Source: Flavobacteriaceae bacterium (GTDB taxonomy: Bacteria; Bacteroidota; Bacteroidia; Flavobacteriales; Flavobacteriaceae). Taken from it: DNA of 42,656 bases. The position numbers and the translations under genes are program-made. Positions 16,654-25,913 of the stretch are shown here, piece by piece; position 1 is the first letter of the stretch; each line of letters begins with the position of its first letter. The notes under the pieces are model-generated. The model ran no database searches. It was not told the origin of the DNA and saw nothing but the letters and a program-made list of their open reading frames with translations. The stretch covers positions 1-42,656 of the forward strand of contig JAUXGV010000003.1 in NCBI GenBank assembly GCA_030621915.1, given 5' to 3'.

Positions 16654-18078
16654 ATGAAACATTTAAAAAAAGTATTATTAATTCTTTTAGTTGTTGTTAG
16701 TTTCAACAACATCAATGCACAGGATGAAGATAACCCTTGGGCTGTTGAGCTTGGAACTAATGCAGTTGATTTTTATCCTACAGGTGCTGATTATCCTGGC
16801 AAAAATGATGGTGCGGTTATTTTACCTATTCCTGCTCCAAGTGGACCCGATGCGGGGATTATTGGTGAACCATTTGAAGATTTCTTTAATCTTGATCACT
16901 GGAATACTGCCAGTGCTATATCAAGACTAAGAGTAGCAAGATATGTTGGTTCAGGTTTTGTTATTGGATTGGCTGGGTCGTTTAATTCAATTTCAAATGT
17001 TGGAGATCTTAAGATTAATAGTAATTTATCTTATTTGGCTTTAGATTTAGATGTAAGATATAGCTTTGTTAAAGACAGTTGGTTTGATCCCTATCTAGTT
17101 GTAGGTGGTGGTGGAACATGGTTGGATAAAGATTTAAACCCTACATTAAATGGAGGAATTGGATTTAATTTCTGGTTTAATGACTATATAGCTTTTAATG
17201 TTGGATCTAGTTATAAACATTCATTTGATGGAGATAAAATGCTTCCACACTTTCAACATACTGCTGGTCTTGTTTTCCAATTTGGAGGAAAAGACGCTGA
17301 TGGTGATGGGATTTATGATAAATATGATGCCTGTCCGGAAGTTGCTGGTTTAGAAGAATTCAACGGTTGTCCTGATTCAGATGGTGATGGAATTCAAGAT
17401 TCTGAAGATGCTTGTCCTAATGTAGCTGGATTGGCTGAATTTAATGGATGTCCTGATACCGACGGTGATGGAATTCCTGATAAAGATGATGCCTGTCCAA
17501 ATGAAGCTGGTCCTAAAAGCACTAATGGTTGTCCAGATAGAGATGGAGATGGTGTTGCTGACAAAGATGATAAATGTCCAGACACTCCAGGTCCTGTTGA
17601 AAATAATGGTTGTCCATGGCCTGATTCTGATGGTGATGGCGTATTAGACAAAGATGATAATTGTCCTAATGTAATTGGTGTTGCTGAAAATTATGGTTGT
17701 CCAATTGTTACTGAAGAAGTACAACAAGAAATTACTGATTTAGCCAGAGCTATTTACTTCCAAACTGGTCAAATGACATTTACTGATGAAACAGCGATTA
17801 GAATGGAAAAAGTTAGTTCGATTCTTAATCAATATAAAACATTAAATTTTGATGTTGAAGGTCATACTGATAGTACAGGTAGTGATAAGATAAATGCTAG
17901 ACTATCTCAAGAACGTGCTGATGCAGTTAGAACTTATTTAGTGGATCATGGATTCCCAGCTGATAAGATTAAAGCTAAAGGTTTTGGATCGGCTAATCCA
18001 ATTGGTGATAACAAAACCAGAAAAGGAAGACAAGAAAATAGAAGAGTTGAAATTTTCTCTGAATTTGCAAAAAGATAA
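16654..18078 (+). CDS. OmpA-family outer-membrane protein with TSP3 calcium repeats
   Basis: This 474-residue protein has a signal peptide (about 1-22, ending NA-Q) and an N-terminal barrel of about 190 residues. Residues 213-349 form a linker of thrombospondin type 3 repeats, five DxDGDG/DSDGDG units with paired Cys (Ca2+ binding). The C-terminal OmpA domain contains the peptidoglycan-binding stretch [20 protein letters not shown]. Such proteins tether the outer membrane to the cell wall and are among the most abundant proteins of flavobacteria. The gene is monocistronic, with its own promoter and a strong terminator. The TSP3 repeats are similar at DNA level and produce spurious long frames on the opposite strand. 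Confidence 0.95.
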   Translation: MKHLKKVLLILLVVVSFNNINAQDEDNPWAVELGTNAVDFYPTGADYPGKNDGAVILPIPAPSGPDAGIIGEPFEDFFNLDHWNTASAISRLRVARYVGSGFVIGLAGSFNSISNVGDLKINSNLSYLALDLDVRYSFVKDSWFDPYLVVGGGGTWLDKDLNPTLNGGIGFNFWFNDYIAFNVGSSYKHSFDGDKMLPHFQHTAGLVFQFGGKDADGDGIYDKYDACPEVAGLEEFNGCPDSDGDGIQDSEDACPNVAGLAEFNGCPDTDGDGIPDKDDACPNEAGPKSTNGCPDRDGDGVADKDDKCPDTPGPVENNGCPWPDSDGDGVLDKDDNCPNVIGVAENYGCPIVTEEVQQEITDLARAIYFQTGQMTFTDETAIRMEKVSSILNQYKTLNFDVEGHTDSTGSDKINARLSQERADAVRTYLVDHGFPADKIKAKGFGSANPIGDNKTRKGRQENRRVEIFSEFAKR

Positions 18079-18096
18079 ATATTAGTTTGTCTTAAT

Positions 18097-18133
18097 AAAA
18101 AAGACCATCTGCTTAAGGCAGATGGTCTTTTTT
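18097..18133 (+). terminator. Strong bidirectional-looking terminator after ompA-like gene
   Basis: A perfect 16-bp stem (18097-18112 with 18118-18133) with a 5-nt loop TTAAG is flanked by A- and T-runs. It begins 19 nt after the stop codon and should separate the abundant OmpA-like transcript from the next gene. Confidence 0.92.
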
Positions 18134-18159
18134 TTATTCTTATTTTGTAAATTTGTAAT

Positions 18160-20931
18160 ATGCAATCATTTCTGTCAAAAGTAGTATCTAAAGTTCTATC
18201 ACATAATACTACCCTTTCCGAATTAACATTCATATTACCAAATAAACGATCTGGTTTATTTTTGAAAACAGAAATAATATTACAAACTAAGAATCATATA
18301 ATACTTCCCAAAATTATTTCTATAGAAGAATTTGTAAAAGAAATATCAGGCATAGATATTATTGAAAGTACCCCATTAATTTTTGAATTCTACAAAGTAT
18401 ATTTAAAATGTAATTCGAATAGAAATATAGATTCATTTGAGGTCTTTTCAAATTGGGCATCTATCATCTTACAGGATTTTAACGAAATTGATAGTAATTT
18501 AATCGACGCTTCCAATTTGTTAAATTATGTTAGTGATAGTAAAAGGATAGAAAACTGGAATCTTCAAAATAACTCTACGGCTTTAACTCAAAACTATCTT
18601 AAATTTTTTGAAAACTTAAAGTTGTATTATACCGAATTATATTCCTATTTACTTGCCAAAAATATTGGTTATCAAGGGCTCATATATCGCGAAGCTTCAA
18701 AAAGTATTAATTCATATATTCAAGAAAATCTTTATCACAAATTTATTATAACAGGATTCAATGCTTTGAATAAAGCCGAAGAGATTATATTTCAAAAATT
18801 ATTGGAAAATAATCTCGCAGAGATATATTGGGATACAGATAAGTTTTATTTTGACACACTACATGAGGCTGGTAAATTTTTCAAAACCTATAAATTGAAT
18901 TGGAACTATTACAAGGCCAATGACTTTAACTGGATTGAAAATAATTTAAATTCATCTAAAAATATTCAATTTATAGGTCTTCCAAAAAATATTAGTCAGA
19001 TAAAAAAAGTGGGGAGTATTCTTAAACAATTAAAAAACGATAATAATAATCTACAAGATACTGCTGTGGTTCTGGGAAATGAAAATCTTCTACCTGTTTT
19101 ATTAAATTCCATTCCCGAGGAAATTGAAAATGCAAATATCACTATGGGTTATTCGCTACAAAATATCCCACTTGCAAACTTATTTGAATTAATATTCAAA
19201 CTCCATATTAATAAGTCCAAACTTAAGCAAAAAGACTTAATCTATTATAAAGATTTTCTTGCTGTACTTAAACACCCATCCCTACAAAAATTATGGATAC
19301 GTAGTATAGAATTGAATTTAAAACTCGACACCCTCATTAACATAAATAAAACCATATTTATTAGCGAAAGTGATACTTTTGATTTACTCAGAAATGAAAT
19401 TTATCTTAAAGGTATTTTTAAATTATTGTTCTCAAATTTGGAAAATAAAATCGGATCTTTTCTTGAATATTTCATTTCGATTATTAATTTATTAAAAAAC
19501 GATAATAAAACCAACAAACTAGAAAAAGAATACCTATTTAGGTTTAATAATGTTTTTCAACAATTAATAAATCTAAATCAAGATTTTGGATATATTGCAA
19601 ATTTAAAAACTCTTTATGTTTTTTATAAACAAATTCTTAAAACCGAAAACTTATCCTTTCAGGGAGAACCTCTTAAAGGTTTGCAAATTATGGGAATGTT
19701 AGAATCTCGTGTTCTAGATTTTGAAAACATTATAATAACTTCTGTAAATGAAGGGTTTATTCCTAATTCCAATGGTCAAAACTCATTTATCCCATTTGAT
19801 ATCAAACAAGAAAAAGGATTACCTACTTATAAGGAGAAAGATTCAATATTTGCTTATCATTTTTATAGATTATTGCATCGAGCTAAAAATATTTACATCT
19901 TGTTTAATACTGAAACAGATGATTTTGGATCTGGAGAACAAAGTAGGTTTATTACACAATTAGAAAATGCCCATGATAATTCTAATTTAGAAAAGATTCA
20001 TATTAAAAAATCCCTCACAGTTCCAAAACTCTCTTCAAATCCAATTCCTTTAATAAATATTGACAAGTCAGTTTCAATTATTAACCAGTTAAATAAACTG
20101 GCTATCAAAGGATTTTCTCCATCTTCATTGGCTTTATATATTCGAAACCCAATTGATTTCTACAAACAAAAAATATTGAAACTTAAGGAAGCAGAAAAAG
20201 TAGAAGAAAATATTGCAGCAAACACTTTTGGAACTATTATTCATGACACATTAGAGGCATTGTATACACCTTTTAAAAGCAAATATCTTTTTAAAGACGA
20301 TTTAATTTTAATGAAAGGAAAATTACATAAAGAAGTTTCAAACCAATTTAAAAATCATTATTCTTCACAATCTATTTCAACAGGAAAAAATTATTTGATT
20401 TTTGAAATTGCCCAACAATTTCTGATCAATTTTATAAATTATGAAATCTCGGAATTAAATAAAAATAAAAAAATAAAACTCATTGATTTGGAGCTGGAAA
20501 TTGAATGTAATTATAAAATAAATCAATTGGATCGAAATATAAAGCTCAAGGGCAAAATTGATCGAATTGATGAGGTTGACGGCGAACTACGAATCATTGA
20601 TTACAAAACTGGAAAAGTTGATGCCAGACAATTGAAAATTGATGATTGGGATAATCTTACAAGAGATGATAAATTCAACAAGAGCTTTCAAGTTTTATTA
20701 TATGCATTCATGTATGGAAAAGTGAATAATTTAAATTTTGAAAAAATAAATTTTTCTAGCGGAATTATCTCATTCAAAAATTTAAAGTCTGGGTTTATGA
20801 AAGTTAATAATTCCAACATATCTCAAGATACTTTGGATCAACTTTGCGTACAATTGGATCAATTATTTATTGAACTTTTCAATCAATATTTACCATTTGA
20901 AGAAAAGGAAATCATGTCAAATACATATTAA
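18160..20931 (+). CDS. AddB-like PD-(D/E)XK exonuclease/recombination protein
   Basis: This 923-residue protein begins with a helicase-like strand LTFILPNKRSGLFLK, where a Walker A would be but is degenerate. It ends in a RecB/AddB-type nuclease domain: GTIIHDTLEAL (about 690, motif His), KGKIDRID, IDYKTGK (about 812, catalytic Asp and Lys) and FQVLLYAFMYG (about 842, QxxxY). It fits the AddB subunit of AddAB double-strand-break resection enzymes in Bacteroidetes. I count only three Cys, so the Fe-S cluster of Firmicutes AddB is absent. The addA partner usually found beside it is not adjacent here. Its stop touches the start of a hydrolase gene with no spacer, so the two are co-transcribed. 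Confidence 0.83.
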   Translation: MQSFLSKVVSKVLSHNTTLSELTFILPNKRSGLFLKTEIILQTKNHIILPKIISIEEFVKEISGIDIIESTPLIFEFYKVYLKCNSNRNIDSFEVFSNWASIILQDFNEIDSNLIDASNLLNYVSDSKRIENWNLQNNSTALTQNYLKFFENLKLYYTELYSYLLAKNIGYQGLIYREASKSINSYIQENLYHKFIITGFNALNKAEEIIFQKLLENNLAEIYWDTDKFYFDTLHEAGKFFKTYKLNWNYYKANDFNWIENNLNSSKNIQFIGLPKNISQIKKVGSILKQLKNDNNNLQDTAVVLGNENLLPVLLNSIPEEIENANITMGYSLQNIPLANLFELIFKLHINKSKLKQKDLIYYKDFLAVLKHPSLQKLWIRSIELNLKLDTLININKTIFISESDTFDLLRNEIYLKGIFKLLFSNLENKIGSFLEYFISIINLLKNDNKTNKLEKEYLFRFNNVFQQLINLNQDFGYIANLKTLYVFYKQILKTENLSFQGEPLKGLQIMGMLESRVLDFENIIITSVNEGFIPNSNGQNSFIPFDIKQEKGLPTYKEKDSIFAYHFYRLLHRAKNIYILFNTETDDFGSGEQSRFITQLENAHDNSNLEKIHIKKSLTVPKLSSNPIPLINIDKSVSIINQLNKLAIKGFSPSSLALYIRNPIDFYKQKILKLKEAEKVEENIAANTFGTIIHDTLEALYTPFKSKYLFKDDLILMKGKLHKEVSNQFKNHYSSQSISTGKNYLIFEIAQQFLINFINYEISELNKNKKIKLIDLELEIECNYKINQLDRNIKLKGKIDRIDEVDGELRIIDYKTGKVDARQLKIDDWDNLTRDDKFNKSFQVLLYAFMYGKVNNLNFEKINFSSGIISFKNLKSGFMKVNNSNISQDTLDQLCVQLDQLFIELFNQYLPFEEKEIMSNTY

Positions 20932-21774
20932 ATGAAAATTATAAAAAATTCACTGATTCAGGGAAAACATCAAAAACCAATATTGGTTGATTTGTTTTAT
21001 TTAGAAAATAATCAGTCCAAAAATATAGTGATTTTTTGCCATGGTTATAAAGGCTATAAAGATTGGGGAGCCTGGGATTTAGTAGCGAAAAAGTTTGCTG
21101 AAAATAACATGTTTTTCCTGAAAATGAATTTTTCTTATAACGGCGGAACCGAAAATCAACCTATTGATTTTCCTGATTTGGAGGCATTTGGTAACAATAA
21201 TTTTATAAAGGAATTGGATGATATTGGTACAGTTTTGGACTGGATCCCTCAAAACAATTCCATTCAAAATGAAATTAATCTAAATAATATTACCTTGATT
21301 GGCCATTCCCGAGGCGGTGGGACTGTGGTAATTAAGGCAAAGGAAAATCCAAATATCACCAAAGTAATCTCATGGGCAGGAGTATCAGATTTTGAATCAA
21401 GATTTCCAACTGGGAAACTTTTAAAAAAATGGAAGGAAAATGGTGTTGCCTATGTAACTAATGCAAGAACAAATCAGGAAATGCCACATTATATTCAATT
21501 TTATACAAATTTTAAAGAAAATGAAGAGAGGCTTTTTATCAAAGATGCCGTAGAGAGATTAAATATTCCCTATTTAATAATTCACGGAAATGATGATGAA
21601 ACCGTTTCTATTAAGGAGGCCAAGAACTTAAAATCATGGAATTTCAAAAGTCAATTATATATCATTGAAAATGCCAATCACACCTTTAACAGTAAACAAC
21701 CCTGGGATCATCCCAATCTTCCATCTCATCTTGATACGGTGGTGCAAAAATCAATAATCTTTATTGTTTCTTAA
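20932..21774 (+). CDS. Alpha/beta-hydrolase, dienelactone-hydrolase-like
   Basis: This 280-residue protein has the oxyanion-hole strand IVIFCHGYKGYKDWG (32-46), the nucleophile elbow GHSRGG with Ser126, an acid at Asp222 (HGNDDETV) and His250 (NANHTF), which together form a complete catalytic triad. It has no signal peptide, so it is cytoplasmic. The substrate is probably an ester or amide; relatives include acyl-peptide or dienelactone hydrolases. Its start directly follows the AddB-like stop, giving coupled translation but no clear functional link. A hairpin with a T-run about 180 nt downstream probably ends the transcript. Confidence 0.88.
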   Translation: MKIIKNSLIQGKHQKPILVDLFYLENNQSKNIVIFCHGYKGYKDWGAWDLVAKKFAENNMFFLKMNFSYNGGTENQPIDFPDLEAFGNNNFIKELDDIGTVLDWIPQNNSIQNEINLNNITLIGHSRGGGTVVIKAKENPNITKVISWAGVSDFESRFPTGKLLKKWKENGVAYVTNARTNQEMPHYIQFYTNFKENEERLFIKDAVERLNIPYLIIHGNDDETVSIKEAKNLKSWNFKSQLYIIENANHTFNSKQPWDHPNLPSHLDTVVQKSIIFIVS

Positions 21775-21922
21775 AAATTTTGATTTCTAAACGTTTAAAA
21801 GTACTTGGATTTTTTCTTTTAAATATGTTAACCTCTTTCAATTTTATTCATTAACAATTGAAAAGAAAAATTAAACTTTATTACAAAGTTATTAAAATTT
21901 AAAAGAAAGAGTATTTTGGATG

Positions 21923-21953
21923 TATTGTTTCCTATTCTCGTAGGAATACAATA
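21923..21953 (+). ncRNA. Candidate structured RNA element upstream of nrdB
   Basis: A 12-bp hairpin with one bulged T and loop TTCTCG is followed 3 nt later by a terminator. Its sequence (CTATTCTCGTAG core) resembles the hairpin at 23214-23231 behind nrdB (CTATTCGTAG core), and the flanking bases AATAC..AAT are also shared. It may be part of a small RNA, a 3' untranslated region of the hydrolase mRNA, or a repeat. It matches no RNA family that I know. Confidence 0.35.
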
Positions 21954-21956
21954 ATT

Positions 21957-21979
21957 AAGAGTCAATTTTATTGGCTCTT
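21957..21979 (+). terminator. Terminator before nrdB
   Basis: The stem AAGAGTCAA (21957-21965) / TTGGCTCTT (21971-21979) includes one G-T pair, has a 5-nt loop and is followed by a T-run. It ends the AddB-hydrolase transcript or a small RNA. Confidence 0.8.
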
Positions 21980-22205
21980 TTTTTATTTAACAATTTCACT
22001 TTTCATAAATAACTTCATAAACTGTTGTGGGATTGAATTTTAGATATTTTTTTATCCAATTTAGAAAAATGTTATTCAACCTTGTTAAAAACTTTATCTC
22101 CAATGTGAATAAAATGAATTTTATATTTAAGTAAAATGTGGAATCTTTGTTACTTACAAATTCCCTCATTGTATTTTATATTTATCAATTAAAAACACAT
22201 TTAGA

Positions 22206-23177
22206 ATGTCGTCTATAGAACCCATATTGCAAGAAAATAAAAATCGATTTGTGATTTTTCCAATTCAACACCATGACCTTTGGGAATGGTATAAGAAACA
22301 GGAAGCGAGTATTTGGACGGCGGAAGAAATTGATTTACATCAAGATGTTGTCGATTGGGAAAATAAATTAAATGATGACGAACGATATTTCATCAAACAT
22401 ATCTTAGCCTTTTTTGCGGCTTCTGATGGAATTGTAAACGAAAATCTAGCTGAAAACTTTGTTAGTGAGGTTCAATATACCGAAGCAAAATTCTTTTATG
22501 GATTTCAAATAATGATGGAGAATATTCACTCTGAAGTATATTCGTTATTAATTGACACCTACGTTAAAAATGATGTTGAAAAAGATGAATTATTTCGGGC
22601 TATTGATATTTTTCCTGCGATAAAGGAAAAAGCTGACTGGGCTCTTAAATGGATAGATAGTGATAGTTTCGCAGAACGTTTGATTGCCTTTGCTGCAGTA
22701 GAAGGAATATTTTTTTCAGGTAGTTTCTGTTCAATTTTTTGGATGAAGAAAAGAGGCCTGCTACCGGGTTTAACATTTTCAAATGAATTAATATCAAGAG
22801 ATGAAGGTCTGCATTGTGATTTTGCAGTGCACTTACATAACAATCATATTATAAACAAAGTTCCTAAAGAAAGAATTACACATATTCTTACCAATGCACT
22901 GGATATTGAAAGAGGCTTTATTACGGAATCTTTACCCGTTAGCCTCATCGGGATGAATGCTAAATTAATGACACAGTATCTAGAATTTGTAACTGATAGA
23001 TTGTTGCTAGAATTTGGTTGCGAAAAAGTTTATAATGCCTCAAACCCGTTTGATTTTATGGAAATGATCTCCTTAGAAGGTAAAACTAACTTCTTTGAAA
23101 AAAGAGTGTCTGAATATCAAAAAGCAGGGGTTAAATCAGGGGGAACTGGAAGCATTAGCTTCGATGCCGATTTTTAA
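22206..23177 (+). CDS. nrdB: Class Ia ribonucleotide reductase small subunit (R2)
   Basis: This 323-residue protein carries the full di-iron site: Asp74 (AASDGIV), Glu105 and His108 (ENIH), Glu166 (AAVEGIFF), Glu200 and His203 (EGLH), with radical tyrosine Tyr112 (HSEVYSLL). The C-terminal FDADF tail is the R1-docking peptide. Sequence and tail resemble eukaryotic R2 more than E. coli NrdB, as is usual in Bacteroidetes. It generates the tyrosyl radical used by NrdA to reduce ribonucleoside diphosphates in the cytoplasm. nrdA follows after 184 nt of structured non-coding sequence, in the order nrdB-nrdA. Confidence 0.97.
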   Translation: MSSIEPILQENKNRFVIFPIQHHDLWEWYKKQEASIWTAEEIDLHQDVVDWENKLNDDERYFIKHILAFFAASDGIVNENLAENFVSEVQYTEAKFFYGFQIMMENIHSEVYSLLIDTYVKNDVEKDELFRAIDIFPAIKEKADWALKWIDSDSFAERLIAFAAVEGIFFSGSFCSIFWMKKRGLLPGLTFSNELISRDEGLHCDFAVHLHNNHIINKVPKERITHILTNALDIERGFITESLPVSLIGMNAKLMTQYLEFVTDRLLLEFGCEKVYNASNPFDFMEMISLEGKTNFFEKRVSEYQKAGVKSGGTGSISFDADF

Positions 23178-23361
23178 ATTAAAACTCTATAATAACATAG
23201 AGGATTCTATACTTTTTCTATTCGTAGAAAATACCAATTATTTCAAATGTCCCGTTGTAGAAACCGGACGAACAAACCAAAATAACTATTATTTTCCCAA
23301 TGTATGGGAAAAATCCCTGTAAAAGGCAGGGCATCTAACCAACTAAAAAAAGAACCAAAGT
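23178..23361 (+). ncRNA. Candidate structured leader between nrdB and nrdA
   Basis: This 184-nt spacer contains four short stems: 23185-23190/23197-23202, 23214-23220/23225-23231 (loop TTCG, a stable tetraloop), 23292-23299/23305-23312 (TTTTCCCA/TGGGAAAA) and 23315-23319/23327-23331 (CCCTG/CAGGG). None ends in a T-run, so it is not a simple terminator. Its base composition is less AT-biased than other spacers. It could be a cis-regulatory RNA or a processing site that sets the NrdA:NrdB ratio. No known riboswitch class was recognised. Confidence 0.4.
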
Positions 23362-25743
23362 ATGTTTGTATTAAAAAGAGACGGCAAAAAAGAGCCAGTG
23401 ATGTTTGACAAAATCACTGCTAGAATTCGTAAAATGTGTTACGGGTTGAACAAATTAGTTGATCCCACCAAAGTAGCCATGCGAGTGATTGAAGGATTAT
23501 ATGATGGAGTATCAACTTCAGAATTAGATAATCTTGCCGCCGAAACTGCAGCAACCATGACAGTTCAACATCCAGATTATGCAAAATTAGCAGCGAGAAT
23601 TGCTGTGTCAAATTTACATAAAAAAACTAAAAAAACTTTTTCAGAGGTTGTTACAGATTTATATACTTATGTAAATCCACGCACGGGTAAAAAAGCACCA
23701 TTAATAGCCAATGATACCTATAAGGTAATTCAGGATAATGCAGCTAAATTAGATTCAACAATAATTTACAACCGAGATTTCAACTACGACTATTTTGGTT
23801 TTAAAACCTTAGAACGCTCTTATTTATTGAAATTGAATGGTCAGGTTGTTGAACGACCTCAACATATGTTAATGAGAGTTGCTATTGGAATTCATTTGGA
23901 AGATATTGATGAGGCCATTGCTACTTATGAATTGATGAGTAAAAAATTCTTTACCCATGCAACTCCCACCTTGTTCAATGCCGGAACGCCAAAACCTCAA
24001 ATGTCATCTTGTTTTTTACTCCAAATGCAAGACGATAGTATCGACGGAATTTATGATACCTTAAAACAAACTGCAAAAATATCTCAATCAGCTGGAGGAA
24101 TTGGATTGTCTATTCATAATGTAAGGGCAACCGGTTCCTATATTCGAGGAACCAATGGTACATCCAACGGAATTGTACCCATGCTAAAGGTTTATAACGA
24201 TACTGCCCGATATGTCGATCAAGGAGGAGGAAAACGCAAAGGTTCTTTTGCTATGTATATTGAGCCTTGGCATGCAGATGTTTTTGATTTTCTTGATTTA
24301 AGAAAAAATACAGGAAAAGAAGAAATGAGAGCGAGGGATTTATTCTATGCCATGTGGATTCCAGATTTGTTTATGAAACGAGTTCAGGAAAATGGGGAAT
24401 GGACATTGATGTGTCCAAATGAATGTCCACATTTATTTGATACCTACGGAGATGAATTTGAAAAGTTGTATCAGGGTTATGAAAAAGTAGGCAAAGGTCG
24501 TAAAACAATTAAAGCACGCGAATTATGGGAGAAAATTTTGGAGGCTCAAATTGAAACTGGAAATCCTTATATGTTATATAAAGATGCTGCCAACCGTAAA
24601 TCAAATCAAAAGAATTTAGGCACTATTCGTTCTTCAAACTTGTGTACAGAAATTATGGAGTATACGGCCAAAGATGAAGTTGCAGTATGTAACCTGGCAT
24701 CCATAGCTGTTTCAATGTTTGTAAATGAAGATAAGGATGGAATTAAATATTTCAATCATAAAAAGCTATTTGATGTAACGAAAAAAGTAACGCGTAACTT
24801 GGATACGGTAATCGACAGAAACTATTATCCGGTTCAGGAGGCTGAAAACTCAAATTTTCGTCATAGACCTATAGGCTTAGGAATTCAAGGCTTGGCTGAT
24901 GCATTTATCATGTTACGTATGCCTTTTACATCTGATGAAGCCAAACAATTAAATCAGGACATTTTCGAAACTATTTATTTTGCTGCAGTTAGCTCTTCGA
25001 TGGAAATGGCAAAAGCTAAAGGTCCTTACTCAACTTTTAAAGGTTCCCCGATGTCTGAAGGAGAGTTTCAATTCAATATGTGGAATATCTCTGAAGATGA
25101 TCTGAGTGGCAGATGGGATTGGAAAAAATTAAGAAAGCAAATAATGAAAAATGGCATTAGGAACTCCTTACTGGTAGCGCCTATGCCAACCGCCTCAACA
25201 TCTCAAATTTTAGGTAATAATGAGGCCTTTGAACCATATACTTCGAATATTTATACCCGTAGAGTCTTATCGGGTGAATTTATTGTTGTAAACAAACATT
25301 TATTGGAAGACTTGGTTGAACTTGGACTATGGAATAATAACATGAAAGAGGATATTATGCGTGCTAATGGATCTATTCAGCATATAGATGTAATTCCTCA
25401 GGATTTAAAAGAATTGTATAAAACAGTTTGGGAATTAAGTATGAAGGACATTATAGATATGGCTCGACAAAGAGGATATTTTATTGATCAATCTCAATCT
25501 ATGAATTTGTTTATGAAGGATCCTGATTATGGAAAATTGACCTCTATGCATTTTTATGCCTGGAAATCTGGATTAAAAACAGGTATGTACTATTTAAGAA
25601 CTAAATCAGCGGTTAACGCGATTCAATTCACAGTTTCGAATGATAAGAAAAAAGAAGATGAACCATTGACAGCTGATGAATTAAAAGAAATGCTCATCGC
25701 ATCTCAAAACAATCCTGATGATTGTGAGATGTGTGGTTCCTGA
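23362..25743 (+). CDS. nrdA: Class Ia ribonucleotide reductase large subunit (R1)
   Basis: This 793-residue protein has an N-terminal ATP-cone (about 1-95, [21 protein letters not shown]). The active-site cysteines are Cys217 (SSCFLL), Cys428 (SNLCTEI, with Asn426 and Glu430) and Cys443 (AVCNLAS). The radical-transfer tyrosine pair is in GMYYLRT and the C-terminal redox pair in DDCEMCGS (Cys788, Cys791). The Cys428-Cys443 spacing follows the eukaryotic enzyme rather than E. coli. It reduces NDPs to dNDPs with the radical supplied by NrdB. The ATP-cone implies dATP feedback. A 13-bp terminator follows 23 nt after the stop. Confidence 0.97.
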   Translation: MFVLKRDGKKEPVMFDKITARIRKMCYGLNKLVDPTKVAMRVIEGLYDGVSTSELDNLAAETAATMTVQHPDYAKLAARIAVSNLHKKTKKTFSEVVTDLYTYVNPRTGKKAPLIANDTYKVIQDNAAKLDSTIIYNRDFNYDYFGFKTLERSYLLKLNGQVVERPQHMLMRVAIGIHLEDIDEAIATYELMSKKFFTHATPTLFNAGTPKPQMSSCFLLQMQDDSIDGIYDTLKQTAKISQSAGGIGLSIHNVRATGSYIRGTNGTSNGIVPMLKVYNDTARYVDQGGGKRKGSFAMYIEPWHADVFDFLDLRKNTGKEEMRARDLFYAMWIPDLFMKRVQENGEWTLMCPNECPHLFDTYGDEFEKLYQGYEKVGKGRKTIKARELWEKILEAQIETGNPYMLYKDAANRKSNQKNLGTIRSSNLCTEIMEYTAKDEVAVCNLASIAVSMFVNEDKDGIKYFNHKKLFDVTKKVTRNLDTVIDRNYYPVQEAENSNFRHRPIGLGIQGLADAFIMLRMPFTSDEAKQLNQDIFETIYFAAVSSSMEMAKAKGPYSTFKGSPMSEGEFQFNMWNISEDDLSGRWDWKKLRKQIMKNGIRNSLLVAPMPTASTSQILGNNEAFEPYTSNIYTRRVLSGEFIVVNKHLLEDLVELGLWNNNMKEDIMRANGSIQHIDVIPQDLKELYKTVWELSMKDIIDMARQRGYFIDQSQSMNLFMKDPDYGKLTSMHFYAWKSGLKTGMYYLRTKSAVNAIQFTVSNDKKKEDEPLTADELKEMLIASQNNPDDCEMCGS

Positions 25744-25766
25744 AATTATTTTAATCTTGTTTAATG

Positions 25767-25802
25767 AAAAGCTCCTCAACCAAAATCGATTGAGGAGCTT
25801 TT
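25767..25802 (+). terminator. Terminator of nrdA
   Basis: The 13-bp perfect stem AAAAGCTCCTCAA (25767-25779) / TTGAGGAGCTTTT (25790-25802) has a 10-nt loop. A- and T-ends on either side would let it also serve the convergent phosphate-transporter gene. Confidence 0.88.
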
Positions 25803-25913
25803 AAATGTTAAAACATTTTCGAAATCATTAATAAAATAAAAACATGATTACTCCACACTTATTAATGATTTGCATGAATGAGAAGAACCCTTGAAGTTCT
25901 CATTAAATTAAAA

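Larger units (their letters stand above)
21775..22205. other. Intergenic region with three consecutive hairpins before nrdB
   Basis: There is no gene in this 431-bp gap. In order it holds a small stem (21874-21879 with 21885-21890), a 12-bp stem with one bulge (21923-21934 with 21941-21953, loop TTCTCG), and a terminator (21957-21979 plus T-run). The part after 21990 is AT-rich and should contain the nrdB promoter. A TATATTTA resembling the -7 box lies near 22178, but the match is imperfect. No NrdR box was recognised. Confidence 0.6.

Noticed and set aside
17394-17651. Long open frames opposite the OmpA-like gene
   Set aside because: They are produced by the repetitive Asp/Gly codons of the TSP3 repeats and have repetitive Ser/Pro composition; shadow of the real gene.
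22140-22205. NrdR box or other known operator upstream of nrdB
   Set aside because: No pair of 16-bp palindromic NrdR-type boxes is visible; only an imperfect -7-like sequence was found.
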